This document shows positions 1-8,089 of a DNA stretch of 64,000 nt, in pieces (positions within the stretch are counted from its first letter, which is position 1; every line of letters starts with the position of its first letter). The notes under the pieces are model-generated. The model ran no database searches, was not told the origin of the DNA, and saw nothing but the letters and a program-made list of their open reading frames with translations. Position numbers and translations under genes: made by a program. The DNA lies in contig QEVG01000012.1 in the NCBI GenBank assembly GCA_003576905.1, positions 1 through 64,000 on the forward strand. The letters run 5' to 3'. This stretch comes from Planctomycetota bacterium. Lineage in GTDB: Bacteria > Planctomycetota > Phycisphaerae > UBA1845 > UTPLA1.

Positions 1-405
1 AGAAACATACGGGCGTCGTCCGGGCGCGGAAAGGGCGGGGCGATTGGCGCGGGGGAATCCGCGCGGTCGCCGGGCGGGCTTCGCGCGTTATGACCTTCCA
101 CCTTGCTCGCCGTGCGCGCGTACGGAAACGTCGAGACATCGAAACAAGGGTCAGAGAAGGCACGGAGGGAGGACAAGACATTAAGGGCGTTATGACCTCA
201 CCCCAGTCCCCTCCTTTGAAAGGAGAGGGTGACGAGGTCGGGCAGGTCCTCATCAGCACGTTAGCAACCGGTGGCCATCGAGGGTCGTTCTCGCGGGCAC
301 GCCGGGCTCGGCCACTTCCTTCCACGGAAGAAGCAGCTGCATTCTGGTCACGCGCGCAGATCTTTTATCCCGCGAAAGAAGAAGGCGAACGCTCCAGCCT
401 TTTGC
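1..405. other. Non-coding region downstream of the kinase gene
   Basis: I see no convincing gene here. Open frames crossing it have no ribosome binding site and read as low-complexity basic peptides. The only clear structure is the palindromic repeat at 194-239. The kinase gene ends at 406 on the minus strand, so this is its 3' flank. Confidence 0.6.
194..239. repeat. Intergenic palindromic repeat (REP-like), possible terminator
   Basis: The element can fold into one long interrupted hairpin. GACCTC (194-199) pairs with GAGGTC (234-239), ACCC (200-203) with GGGT (227-230), and CTCCTTT (211-217) with AAAGGAG (219-225). The style, a C-rich arm followed by a GGAGAGGG arm, resembles dispersed intergenic palindromes common in GC-rich bacteria (general knowledge). 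I saw no second copy in this window. It lies 167 bases beyond the kinase stop and could act as a 3' end or a repeat-family member. Confidence 0.45.
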
Positions 406-3285
406 CTAAGGCTGCTCAACCGGGGCCGTCGTCTTCCATACGGCTGCCTTCTCTTTGTGGCCCCGGCCGGGTTCGGCATTGTCCCATGCTTCATACAATG
501 CGACGAGTGTCTTCCGCGTCTTTGAACAAATGTCAGAATGGTAGGGCGGAAACTTCGACAGCGAGGATTCCGCCGACAGGAGGGCCGCTTCCGCCTCGGC
601 ATGGCGACTAAGGGCCAACAGGGCGGCCCCGAGTCCGCGGCGGCAATCGGCAGTCTGCGCCGAGTCCGGCGGCAGGGAGTTTTCGATGTGGGCAAGGGCT
701 TCGCGAAAAGCGGCTTCGGCCTCCGCCGCGCGACCCGCCGAGAGACGGGCTTCGCCGAGCGCCCGAAGGCAGGCGGAGAGCTTCATCGGAGCCGCTGGGC
801 TGACACCTCGCAGGATGGAAATCGCGTCCAGAAGGAAGGCATGAACTGTTTCCGTGCGGCCCATGGCAATCATCGCAGTGGCATACGACATCAGTGCATC
901 GGCGTGCAGTGCCGTGTTCGGCGACTTTGAACGAACATCCAGGATGATACTCTCGTATCGTTCGATTCCCCGATCCGGCTGGGTTGAAAGACACTCCGCA
1001 TGAGCCAGCGAGAGAAGGGTCGGAACCGCTACCAGCGTGTTTGGCATCTTCTCAGCCAGGATCGCGGCGGCCTTGCTCAGTGCCTCGGCCGCCGCAGCCG
1101 CATCCCCGTCGGCCAGCCGCGCACGACCCAGCAGGAAGAGCGACTTCGCGTGCGTAAGGGGGTCGGTCGTTGCAGTCGATTCCTCGATGCCGATAACCGA
1201 GCGGGCGATCTCCGTTGCCTCCTTTTGGCAACCAAGATCCAGGAAAATCTCCGCCAGCCGCCGGCGCATCGCGAGGGTATTGGGGTGATCCGGCCCCGGC
1301 GTTTGTTCATACACGATGAGCCCGCGCTGCATTTCCAGGAGCGCTTCCTCAGGCCGGCCGGCGATGCGAAGGCCTGCCGCGTAGTTGAATCGCGCATTCG
1401 TCGCGCTGAAGGAATCAGGGCCCCACGCACGGATGGACGCCTCGAGTGCATTCGCGATCTGGGGGAGCGCCTCGCAATACGGTGGGTTGCACGGCACACG
1501 CAGGGCCCACGCGGTCAGGGCCTGCGCATAGGCTTCCTTGCACTGGTCCGCATGCGGTTCAAGGATCTCCACCCGCTCGCGCGCCAGCCTGACAGCGCCC
1601 TCCCGATCGCCGCGCTTCTCCAGCACGCGAATGAGCGACGCCGCCGCGCCCTGGCCATGAGCGGGAGAGTATGAATGAACGCGGCTCGCCAGCGCGATCG
1701 ACTCGCGCAGCGCCGCCTCAGCGCCTTCAAGATCGCCCGTCTGCTCCAGCGCATCACCGTAGCGGCTCAATGCCCAGGCAAGCCCGTCTTCACCCTCCGC
1801 TCCCATGGATCGGTAGTGCTCGATCGACTGTTGTGCCATGGCCGCCGAATCCGCCGGCAGCCCCAGGCTCAGATACACGACCGCCATGGTCTCCAGAAGG
1901 GGTGCGGCAATGGCGGCCTCATACTGTCCGGAGTTCTCCTCGAATCGCGACCGCGCCAGATCGAGCGCCTTGCGAATCGTCCGGTCGGCCGGCGCGGCGG
2001 CCGTCGGGTCGGCCTGGACAAAGATATCCTTTACGAACTGGAGCAGGCTGTCCTTTCGCCTGTTCGCCAGGTCCGAAGCCTCGAGTCGCTTCTGCACTTC
2101 GACCCTGGCCGCGGCCGCCTGGAGGTAATACGAAATGCTCACTACCGTGGCCGCGCTGAGCGTCATGAGCACGGCCGACAAGGCGATGAACGCCATGCGA
2201 TGGCGCAGCATCAGCTTGCGAAGGCGATAGGCGGCGCTGGGTGCCACGGCGGAGATCGCCTCGCCGCCAAGGTACCGGCGAAGGTCCGCCGCGAACGATT
2301 CAACCGACGGGTAGCGACGCTCCTTCTCCTTCGACAGCGCCTTCAGGACGATGGCGTCCAGCTCGTGATCGGCGCGCGGATCAACCGAGGACGGGTTTCG
2401 CGGCTCGACGTTCTGTATAGCGTCAAGCAGCCTTGAGACCGGGCCATCGACCGGCAGCGGCGTCTGCCCGGTAATCATCTGATACAGAACCGCGCCGAGC
2501 GCATACACGTCCGAGCGCACATCCACTTCGCCCTGGTCGCCACGCACCTGTTCGGGCGATGCGAACGCGGGCGTCCCGAGAAACGCCCCCGTCAGGGTGA
2601 TGTGCGCCGCATCCGAGTCACCGGTGTTCAGCTTGGCGAGTCCGAAGTCGAGCACATGCGGCACGTCGCCCGCGTCCACCAGGATGTTGCTGGGTTTCAG
2701 GTCGCGGTGGATGATCCCGCGCTGGTGCGCATGCTGAATCGCATCGCACACTTTGATCATCAGCCGCAGCACGTCCGCGATGCTTCGACGCCCGCTCGGC
2801 TCTTGCCCGACGGCTGCCTGAACCCGCCCCCGGAAATCCTGGTCGCTGTCGTCAACTCCGCGGGCGCCTTCCGCCCACTGGTTGACCGGTATCCCCTCTA
2901 CCCATTCCATGACGAGGATCGGCTGGCCGTCGATCAGTTCGCTGCCGAAGGCCGTGGCGATATGAGGGTGTCGCAGCGAGGCGGCGGTTTCGATCTCGCG
3001 TTGAAACCGCGCCCGCATTTCCGGCGTGGAAAACGCGCCGGCTGTCAGGCGCTTGATCGCCACGATCCGCCCCGTGCCCGGCTGCCTCGCCTTGTAGACA
3101 AGCCCCTGTCCCCCGCGGCCGGCAATCTCCAGAAGTTCGTACGGACCGATGCGGCCGAGCGGCGATTCACGCGCGTAGTTTCTCAGCCGGCCGATCCAGA
3201 TATCCGGTTCAAGATCCAGCCCGAACACGTGTCGCAACCCGGGTTCCAGCAGGTCGCCATGGCTTGGATCATTGTCCGGGGACAT
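406..3285 (-). CDS. Transmembrane Ser/Thr protein kinase with C-terminal TPR-like repeats
   Basis: A 959-residue protein with an N-terminal Hanks-type kinase domain. It has a glycine loop GRGGQGLVYKA at about 57-67, catalytic Lys in VAIKRL (K78), HRDLKPSN at 193-200 and DFG at 213-215, followed by GTPAFASPEQ. An unusual insertion of about 30 residues (about 140-170) sits between the hinge and the catalytic loop. One membrane helix lies at about 364-388, so the kinase is cytoplasmic. The roughly 570-residue C-terminal part is made of helical TPR-like repeats, probably outside the membrane. The start is the ATG at 3285, with GAGG upstream; a TTG at 3291 is less likely. It overlaps the upstream sigma gene, suggesting translational coupling. 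Such sigma/kinase pairs are common in planctomycetes; the substrate is unknown. Confidence 0.93.
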   Translation of the reverse strand: MSPDNDPSHGDLLEPGLRHVFGLDLEPDIWIGRLRNYARESPLGRIGPYELLEIAGRGGQGLVYKARQPGTGRIVAIKRLTAGAFSTPEMRARFQREIETAASLRHPHIATAFGSELIDGQPILVMEWVEGIPVNQWAEGARGVDDSDQDFRGRVQAAVGQEPSGRRSIADVLRLMIKVCDAIQHAHQRGIIHRDLKPSNILVDAGDVPHVLDFGLAKLNTGDSDAAHITLTGAFLGTPAFASPEQVRGDQGEVDVRSDVYALGAVLYQMITGQTPLPVDGPVSRLLDAIQNVEPRNPSSVDPRADHELDAIVLKALSKEKERRYPSVESFAADLRRYLGGEAISAVAPSAAYRLRKLMLRHRMAFIALSAVLMTLSAATVVSISYYLQAAAARVEVQKRLEASDLANRRKDSLLQFVKDIFVQADPTAAAPADRTIRKALDLARSRFEENSGQYEAAIAAPLLETMAVVYLSLGLPADSAAMAQQSIEHYRSMGAEGEDGLAWALSRYGDALEQTGDLEGAEAALRESIALASRVHSYSPAHGQGAAASLIRVLEKRGDREGAVRLARERVEILEPHADQCKEAYAQALTAWALRVPCNPPYCEALPQIANALEASIRAWGPDSFSATNARFNYAAGLRIAGRPEEALLEMQRGLIVYEQTPGPDHPNTLAMRRRLAEIFLDLGCQKEATEIARSVIGIEESTATTDPLTHAKSLFLLGRARLADGDAAAAAEALSKAAAILAEKMPNTLVAVPTLLSLAHAECLSTQPDRGIERYESIILDVRSKSPNTALHADALMSYATAMIAMGRTETVHAFLLDAISILRGVSPAAPMKLSACLRALGEARLSAGRAAEAEAAFREALAHIENSLPPDSAQTADCRRGLGAALLALSRHAEAEAALLSAESSLSKFPPYHSDICSKTRKTLVALYEAWDNAEPGRGHKEKAAVWKTTAPVEQP

Positions 3286-3922
3286 CGTCAACCTCGTCCT
3301 CTTCGCGAATCTGCTGTGCGATCAGCTCCTCCATGCGCTCGCGGATGCGCTGACGCACCTTGCGGACCGCTTGCTCCGTCATGCCCAGTTCGGCGGCCAG
3401 ATCGGCGATGCCCTTACCAGCGATGCTTTGTTCGAAGATGGCCAGGCTCCGCTCGTCGAAGGTCGTTCGGATGGTGCGCATCGCAAGCCGGTAATGATGG
3501 GCGACCCACTCCTCCTCCCATACGCGTGCGAGGGACCCATCACCATTGGAATCCTCAGGCTCGTTCCGGGGAGCTCCCGCGATCCGCGCCGCAGTGCCCG
3601 ACTCGTCGGACTCTCTATCAGGGACTAGTGGCTGCGAGTGCCGATTGTGACGCGCCGACCACTGAAAAATCGCATTCCGGACACATTTGAAGAGATAGTC
3701 CCGGAATCGCCCGCGATTCGGGTCATAGATGAACTGCGGCAGCGATCTTGAGAGACTGATGAACACGCCCTGGACCAGGTCTTCCGAATCGACATGGGAA
3801 AAGCCGCGGCGACGACAGAAGTTGATAAGCAGATCGCGGTAATGGGCGTCGAACTGCCGCCACGCCTCGTGGTCGTTGGGGTCGCGCACGCGGGACAAAA
3901 GCGCCTGGGGAGTCGAGCGCAT
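3269..3922 (-). CDS. ECF-type RNA polymerase sigma factor, planctomycete kinase-linked type
   Basis: A 217-residue protein with sigma region 2 (the DSEDLVQGVFISLSRSL segment, then FRDYLFKCVRNAI) and region 4 helix-turn-helix (IADLAAELGMTEQAVRKV). The linker is long and acidic. No anti-sigma gene is adjacent. Instead the stop codon lies inside the start of the kinase gene, which suggests regulation by phosphorylation or by the kinase's TPR part (inference). I chose the ATG at 3922 because GAGG lies 8 bases upstream; an in-frame GTG at 3940 lacks a ribosome binding site. Confidence 0.9.
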   Translation of the reverse strand: MRSTPQALLSRVRDPNDHEAWRQFDAHYRDLLINFCRRRGFSHVDSEDLVQGVFISLSRSLPQFIYDPNRGRFRDYLFKCVRNAIFQWSARHNRHSQPLVPDRESDESGTAARIAGAPRNEPEDSNGDGSLARVWEEEWVAHHYRLAMRTIRTTFDERSLAIFEQSIAGKGIADLAAELGMTEQAVRKVRQRIRERMEELIAQQIREEDEVDDVPGQ

Positions 3923-4645
3923 ATTCAGAACCTCGATCACTGTAACTGGCTATGAGGTACGGGATTACGCGCGAAAAGCACCGCAATGCGAATATCGTAT
4001 CCGAAACCTGTTCCGCGGTCCCAGAAAAAATCCGCCGTGTCGTGTCCCATTCCCGCCTGGGCCCCACTAGTCCCTTATGAGGGGTCGCTTGCTTGAGGCC
4101 GGTTCCGGCCGCGCGGCCCAGGCCGGGCCACCAACGGGTGGCGGGAGGAAGAACCCCGTCTTCTGTGCGGTTAGATCGGGCAATCGAGATTCAAGTTCCC
4201 GGGTCGGCAGGGTTTCCGGCACGGCGATCCGCGCGGGCGGATGCCCGGTGGCGAGCCGGGGCATCGACGGGCCGGCGGCCGGCGTGAGGCCGACGGGGTC
4301 GACCGGTCCATCGACGATGAACCGGATCGGCCCCGGGCCGGCGCTTCCGGGCGGCCGGGCCTCCGACGCCCGCGACGTGCAGGCCTTCGTGGACGCGCTG
4401 CTGGCGCCGTGACCGTCCGACCGCGCGCCGCAGGACCGCTGCGGCATCGGCGGGGACTTACTGCAAAGGCGGCGCCGTAGCGGCCCCGAAGTCACTTACA
4501 GGAATCCGTCCGCAGATTCCGGCTGAACGGTGAGCCAGGACAGGCGGCACTCGGTTGGCACACTCGAATGGACTCCCATTGGGAATCCCGGTGATGGTGA
4601 ACGAAACCCATGGAACTTTGGATGCATTACGGAAAGGGGCATGAA
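3923..4645. other. Long intergenic region between the sigma gene and the fibre-like protein gene
   Basis: About 720 bases separate divergent genes. It must hold the promoters of the sigma factor (minus) and of the 4646 gene (plus), but I could not recognise convincing -35/-10 pairs. The middle (about 4077-4480) is very GC-rich and holds only the dockerin-like remnant described separately. Confidence 0.5.
4313..4412 (+). pseudogene. Possible remnant of a dockerin-like C-terminus
   Basis: The frame ending at 4412 closes with DARDVQAFVDALLAP and a stop. This is nearly the same sentence that closes dockerin-like modules of planctomycete exoproteins, and the protein encoded at 27752-30316 ends DALDVQLFTTLLLAP. 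Upstream of it the frame becomes low-complexity, with no paired GDxNxDG loop, no signal peptide and no ribosome binding site. I read it as the decayed 3' end of a lost secreted-protein gene. It could be chance in GC-rich DNA. Confidence 0.35.
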
Positions 4646-7447
4646 ATGACTGGTCGACTTCCTTATCGCTCGGTGGTCGTGTCGTTGGCGAATCGGCTGC
4701 TGCTTCTCGGGCTGCCGGGACTCATGTTTCTTGGAGTCCCCATCGAGACAAGCGCAGAGCAGCAACCCGATGCGCCGGCACTCCGGTCGTCTGCCGATCG
4801 GATTGTTGCCATGCCGGAAACAGCGCCCGCCATGCAACAAAGCCCCGAAGCGGTCGCGGCGCCGGAGGCGGGCGGCGAGCCGCGGGGTGCATCGGTGGAT
4901 TGCGAATACCGCTTTGATGATGGCATCCCGGAGACTGCTTATGGGCTTAACCCTCCTTTGGCCTGGGATCAACTCGTTTGGCTGCACAAGTATCAGACCA
5001 CGGGGCTTTGCGAGACAATCGAGTCCGTAAGCATGGCATTTGCGTATTCCAGTTCCGCTCCCAATGGAAGTACGGTACAGGTGTTCATCTGGGATGACCC
5101 GGATGATGACAACAACGCCTCTAATGCCGTGGCCCTCGTTGTTCAAGACGTCATTGTCCAGAATTCCGGGACTTCTACCTTCAATACATATCCACTGAAT
5201 TCGCCTGTGGTGGTTTCCGGTGAATACTATGTTGGCGCGATTTACACATACCCCGACACCGCCGCCCGTTACCCCGTTTCACTGGACACGCATGCCGTGC
5301 CGCCATTGGGGCAGGTCTTTCTATTTTTAACCTGGGTCGGGGGGGGGTTTGACCCGCAGATTCCATTGGATGTAAATTGGGCTGATATAAACAGCCAGCC
5401 GCCTTCTAATCCAAAAGGCTATTTCCTGCTCCGCGCCAACGGACGCGTGATCACACCGGTCACCTATCAGGGACACCTGGTGCAGAATGGCACACCCGTC
5501 GATGGCACAGCGGATTTCCGATTCTCCCTCTTCTCCAGCGAAACCGGCGGCAGCGCCATCGAATCGCCGCTCGAGGCCACAGCCGTTCCTGTTGAAGACG
5601 GACTATTCAAAGTCGATCTGCCTTTTGACCCCGACTCTTTTGATGGCACACATCGCTGGCTCGGCATTGAAGCGGCGTTTCCCGCCGGGGGAAGCTACGT
5701 GCAGCTCACACCGCGGCAGCAGGTTTCCCGCGCGCCGATGGCGGATTACGCCAACAGGACGCCCTGGTCCGGAATCACGGGTATCCCAGCTGAACTGGCT
5801 GATGGCGATTCGGCCGGGCCGTGGACCGTAGCGGGGTCGAACATCAATTACACCTCCGGCAACGTTGGCATCGGCACGAGCTCACCCGCCCAAAGGCTCC
5901 ATGTCGCAGGCACGGCGCGGATGACCGGCTTCCAGTTGGGTACCTCGGCGACGGCCGGTCATGTGCTCACCGCCGATGCCTCCGGCGTCGGCACCTGGCA
6001 GGCACCGCCCGCAGGCATGGGCGGCAGCGGCACAGCGACACGCCTTCCAAAATTCACCGCGGCCAGCACCATTGGCGATTCAATCATCACTGAGACAGCG
6101 GGCGGGAATATCGGCATCGGCACTTCCTCGCCGTCAACCCGGTTGCACGTGGCCGGCGATTTGAGTGTACGCGGCACGTCGCCCGCATCGATGCACATCG
6201 CGCCTTCGGGAAATGACAGCAATTCGCAAATCATGATGTATGAGCAGGATGCACTACTGTATGGATCAATCCTGCGTTTCAACGGCTCCGCCAACCAGTT
6301 TCAAATCCTCGGGCTGAACAATGGCGCGGAAATTGGACCCCATTTTACAGTTGGTCGCGATAACGGGCGCGTGGGCATCGGCCCGACGCCGCCGTCACGC
6401 ATGCTTCACTTGCGTGGAGACGCTGTGATTCGAATGGATCGCGACCGCGAGATCGGCGGCACTTCCATCATCATGAACCAGTTCGAGGACGATGGCGTCA
6501 CGCAGACATCCTGGAAATCCTTCCAGCTCCTTTCCACGGCCACGGCCTTGAACAACGGCACTTTCTCCATCGCCGATATCGGCACCGGCGTCAGTGGTCT
6601 TGGCACGAATCGACTCCTCATCGACAATGCCGGAAACGTCGGCATTGGAACGAACACGCCCACTGCAAGGCTGCACGTCCGTAATGAGGCGCTCTCGCTC
6701 CAGTCATCCGCGCTCGAATCCGACGACATCGTGATCGAGTCGACCGATGCCTCCCTCGGTCTCTACAGCACATCGGCCACTCCGTTCGGTTCTGCGATCT
6801 CGCTCAAGGAGATCGACGGGACGGGCCTGATCGTCAACACATGGGGCATGTACCGCCGGACCACACCCAGCGGCGCTGCCCTGCGGTTTTCGTATGGCAC
6901 AAGCGAAGATTACTCCGCGAATGCCGTCATGATGGAGCTGGGAACGACCGGGAATCTCTCCGTGACAGGCACCGTTACGCCGGGCGGCGCTTCGTTCAAG
7001 ATCGACCACCCGCTCGACCCGGAGAACAAGTACCTCTATCACAGCTTCGTCGAATCGCCTGACATGATGAACGTTTACAACGGCAACGTCGTGACCGACG
7101 CCGCCGGCTACGCGACCGTCGAGCTGCCCGAGTACTTCGAGGCCCTCAACGCCGACTTCCGCTACCAACTCACCGTCGTGGACGAGCAGGATTCGCAGGA
7201 CTTCGTTCAGGCCAAGGTGGTGCGTGAAGTCGAAAACAACAGATTCGTTGTACGCACCAGCGCGCCCTTCGCCAAAGTTTCCTGGCAGGTGACCGGCGTC
7301 CGCCAGGATGCCTTCGCCGAGGCCAATCGCATCGTGACCGAGGTGGAAAAAGCGCCGGAGGACAAAGGGCAATACCTGCATCCCGAGGCGTTCGGCCTGC
7401 CGCCGGAGCGCGGCATCGGGATGAACAGGAAGGAGGACGCCCAATGA
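4646..7447 (+). CDS. Large secreted protein with tail-fibre-like NVGIGT repeats
   Basis: A 933-residue protein. The ATG at 4646 is preceded by GGAAAGGGG and followed by a signal peptide ending near ETSAEQQ. Residues of about 80-260 look like a beta-sandwich domain. After it come repeated units of the form GNVGIGTSSPxxRLHVAG, at about 5860, 6110, 6365 and 6640. These are a hallmark of trimeric tail-fibre and surface-adhesin stalks. No S74 self-cleaving chaperone motif is visible. Instead the C-terminus carries a module starting FKIDHPLDPENKYLYHSF and ending KVSWQVTGVRQDAFAEAN, which I have seen in other bacterial fibre-like exoproteins. It overlaps the next gene by 4 bases (ATGA). Likely an extracellular fibrous or adhesive protein; ligand unknown. 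Confidence 0.8.
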   Translation: MTGRLPYRSVVVSLANRLLLLGLPGLMFLGVPIETSAEQQPDAPALRSSADRIVAMPETAPAMQQSPEAVAAPEAGGEPRGASVDCEYRFDDGIPETAYGLNPPLAWDQLVWLHKYQTTGLCETIESVSMAFAYSSSAPNGSTVQVFIWDDPDDDNNASNAVALVVQDVIVQNSGTSTFNTYPLNSPVVVSGEYYVGAIYTYPDTAARYPVSLDTHAVPPLGQVFLFLTWVGGGFDPQIPLDVNWADINSQPPSNPKGYFLLRANGRVITPVTYQGHLVQNGTPVDGTADFRFSLFSSETGGSAIESPLEATAVPVEDGLFKVDLPFDPDSFDGTHRWLGIEAAFPAGGSYVQLTPRQQVSRAPMADYANRTPWSGITGIPAELADGDSAGPWTVAGSNINYTSGNVGIGTSSPAQRLHVAGTARMTGFQLGTSATAGHVLTADASGVGTWQAPPAGMGGSGTATRLPKFTAASTIGDSIITETAGGNIGIGTSSPSTRLHVAGDLSVRGTSPASMHIAPSGNDSNSQIMMYEQDALLYGSILRFNGSANQFQILGLNNGAEIGPHFTVGRDNGRVGIGPTPPSRMLHLRGDAVIRMDRDREIGGTSIIMNQFEDDGVTQTSWKSFQLLSTATALNNGTFSIADIGTGVSGLGTNRLLIDNAGNVGIGTNTPTARLHVRNEALSLQSSALESDDIVIESTDASLGLYSTSATPFGSAISLKEIDGTGLIVNTWGMYRRTTPSGAALRFSYGTSEDYSANAVMMELGTTGNLSVTGTVTPGGASFKIDHPLDPENKYLYHSFVESPDMMNVYNGNVVTDAAGYATVELPEYFEALNADFRYQLTVVDEQDSQDFVQAKVVREVENNRFVVRTSAPFAKVSWQVTGVRQDAFAEANRIVTEVEKAPEDKGQYLHPEAFGLPPERGIGMNRKEDAQ

Positions 7448-7872
7448 AAGCGCTTCCACACCTTGTGATTGCCATCGTGGTCTGTGCCTGCCAATGCGGC
7501 CACGCAATCGCCCAGCTCGAGATCGACTGGCACACCATCGACGGAGGCGGCGGGGTCAGCAGCGGCGGAGGGCTTACCCTCGTCGGTACGATCGGCCAGC
7601 ATGACGCCGGATCGCCCGACGCGCCCCTGACCGGCGGCGGCTTCACGGTCGTCGGCGGCTTCTGGCAGATGGCCGCGCCATCGTGCGCCTGTCCCGGCGA
7701 CATGAACGCGGACGACGCCATCAATGGCATGGACATCCAGCTGTTCGTTCACTGCATGCTAGGCGCAGGTTCGAACTGCCCCTGCGCCAACGTCGACCAG
7801 ACCGGCGGCCTGGACCTGCCCGACATCGACGCGTTCGTGAACGACGTGCTGGCGGTCACCCCGTGTCCCTGA
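7444..7872 (+). CDS. Small secreted protein with dockerin-like C-terminus
   Basis: A 142-residue product with a signal peptide (cleavage near AIAQ). A glycine-rich segment of about 40 residues is followed by a cysteine-flanked module with GDMNADDAINGMDIQLF and a weaker second loop (NVDQTGGLDLPDIDAF). This two-loop, Asp/Asn-rich arrangement is the planctomycete dockerin-like calcium-binding signature. It is translationally coupled to the fibre-like gene by an ATGA overlap. I infer that the two proteins act together outside the cell, the small one perhaps as an anchor or partner. Confidence 0.75.
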   Translation: MKALPHLVIAIVVCACQCGHAIAQLEIDWHTIDGGGGVSSGGGLTLVGTIGQHDAGSPDAPLTGGGFTVVGGFWQMAAPSCACPGDMNADDAINGMDIQLFVHCMLGAGSNCPCANVDQTGGLDLPDIDAFVNDVLAVTPCP

Positions 7873-8011
7873 CACACGGTCTTGCCTGGCGTATTTCGTG
7901 AGAGGCAATGCCATCGTGCCAACATGCAGGGAGAACGAAATGCTGCTTGCGCCCGCGCGGCCGGCGCCGTAACGCCGCCGCATCGGGGTGGGAGGCGTGC
8001 AGTAACAAGTG

Positions 8012-8047
8012 CGGCGGGACCGGGGAGGTTTATCCCCGATCCCGCCG
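8012..8047. terminator. Strong hairpin between convergent genes
   Basis: Arms 8012-8026 and 8033-8047 pair over 15 positions with one mismatch (C8020/A8039), leaving a 6-base loop GGTTTA. The hairpin lies between the convergent stop codons at 7872 (plus) and 8090 (minus). There is no strong T-run on either side, so it is either a bidirectional terminator of the structure-only kind or a 3'-end stabiliser, most likely for the abundant flagellin mRNA. Confidence 0.65.
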
Positions 8048-8089
8048 GTTGAAAGTGTTCCCCACCAGGCCGGAGGCCGTGCTGATCGC

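Noticed and set aside
2602-3690. Plus-strand frame across the kinase and sigma genes
   Set aside because: Antisense to two well-supported genes; no ribosome binding site or recognisable motif.
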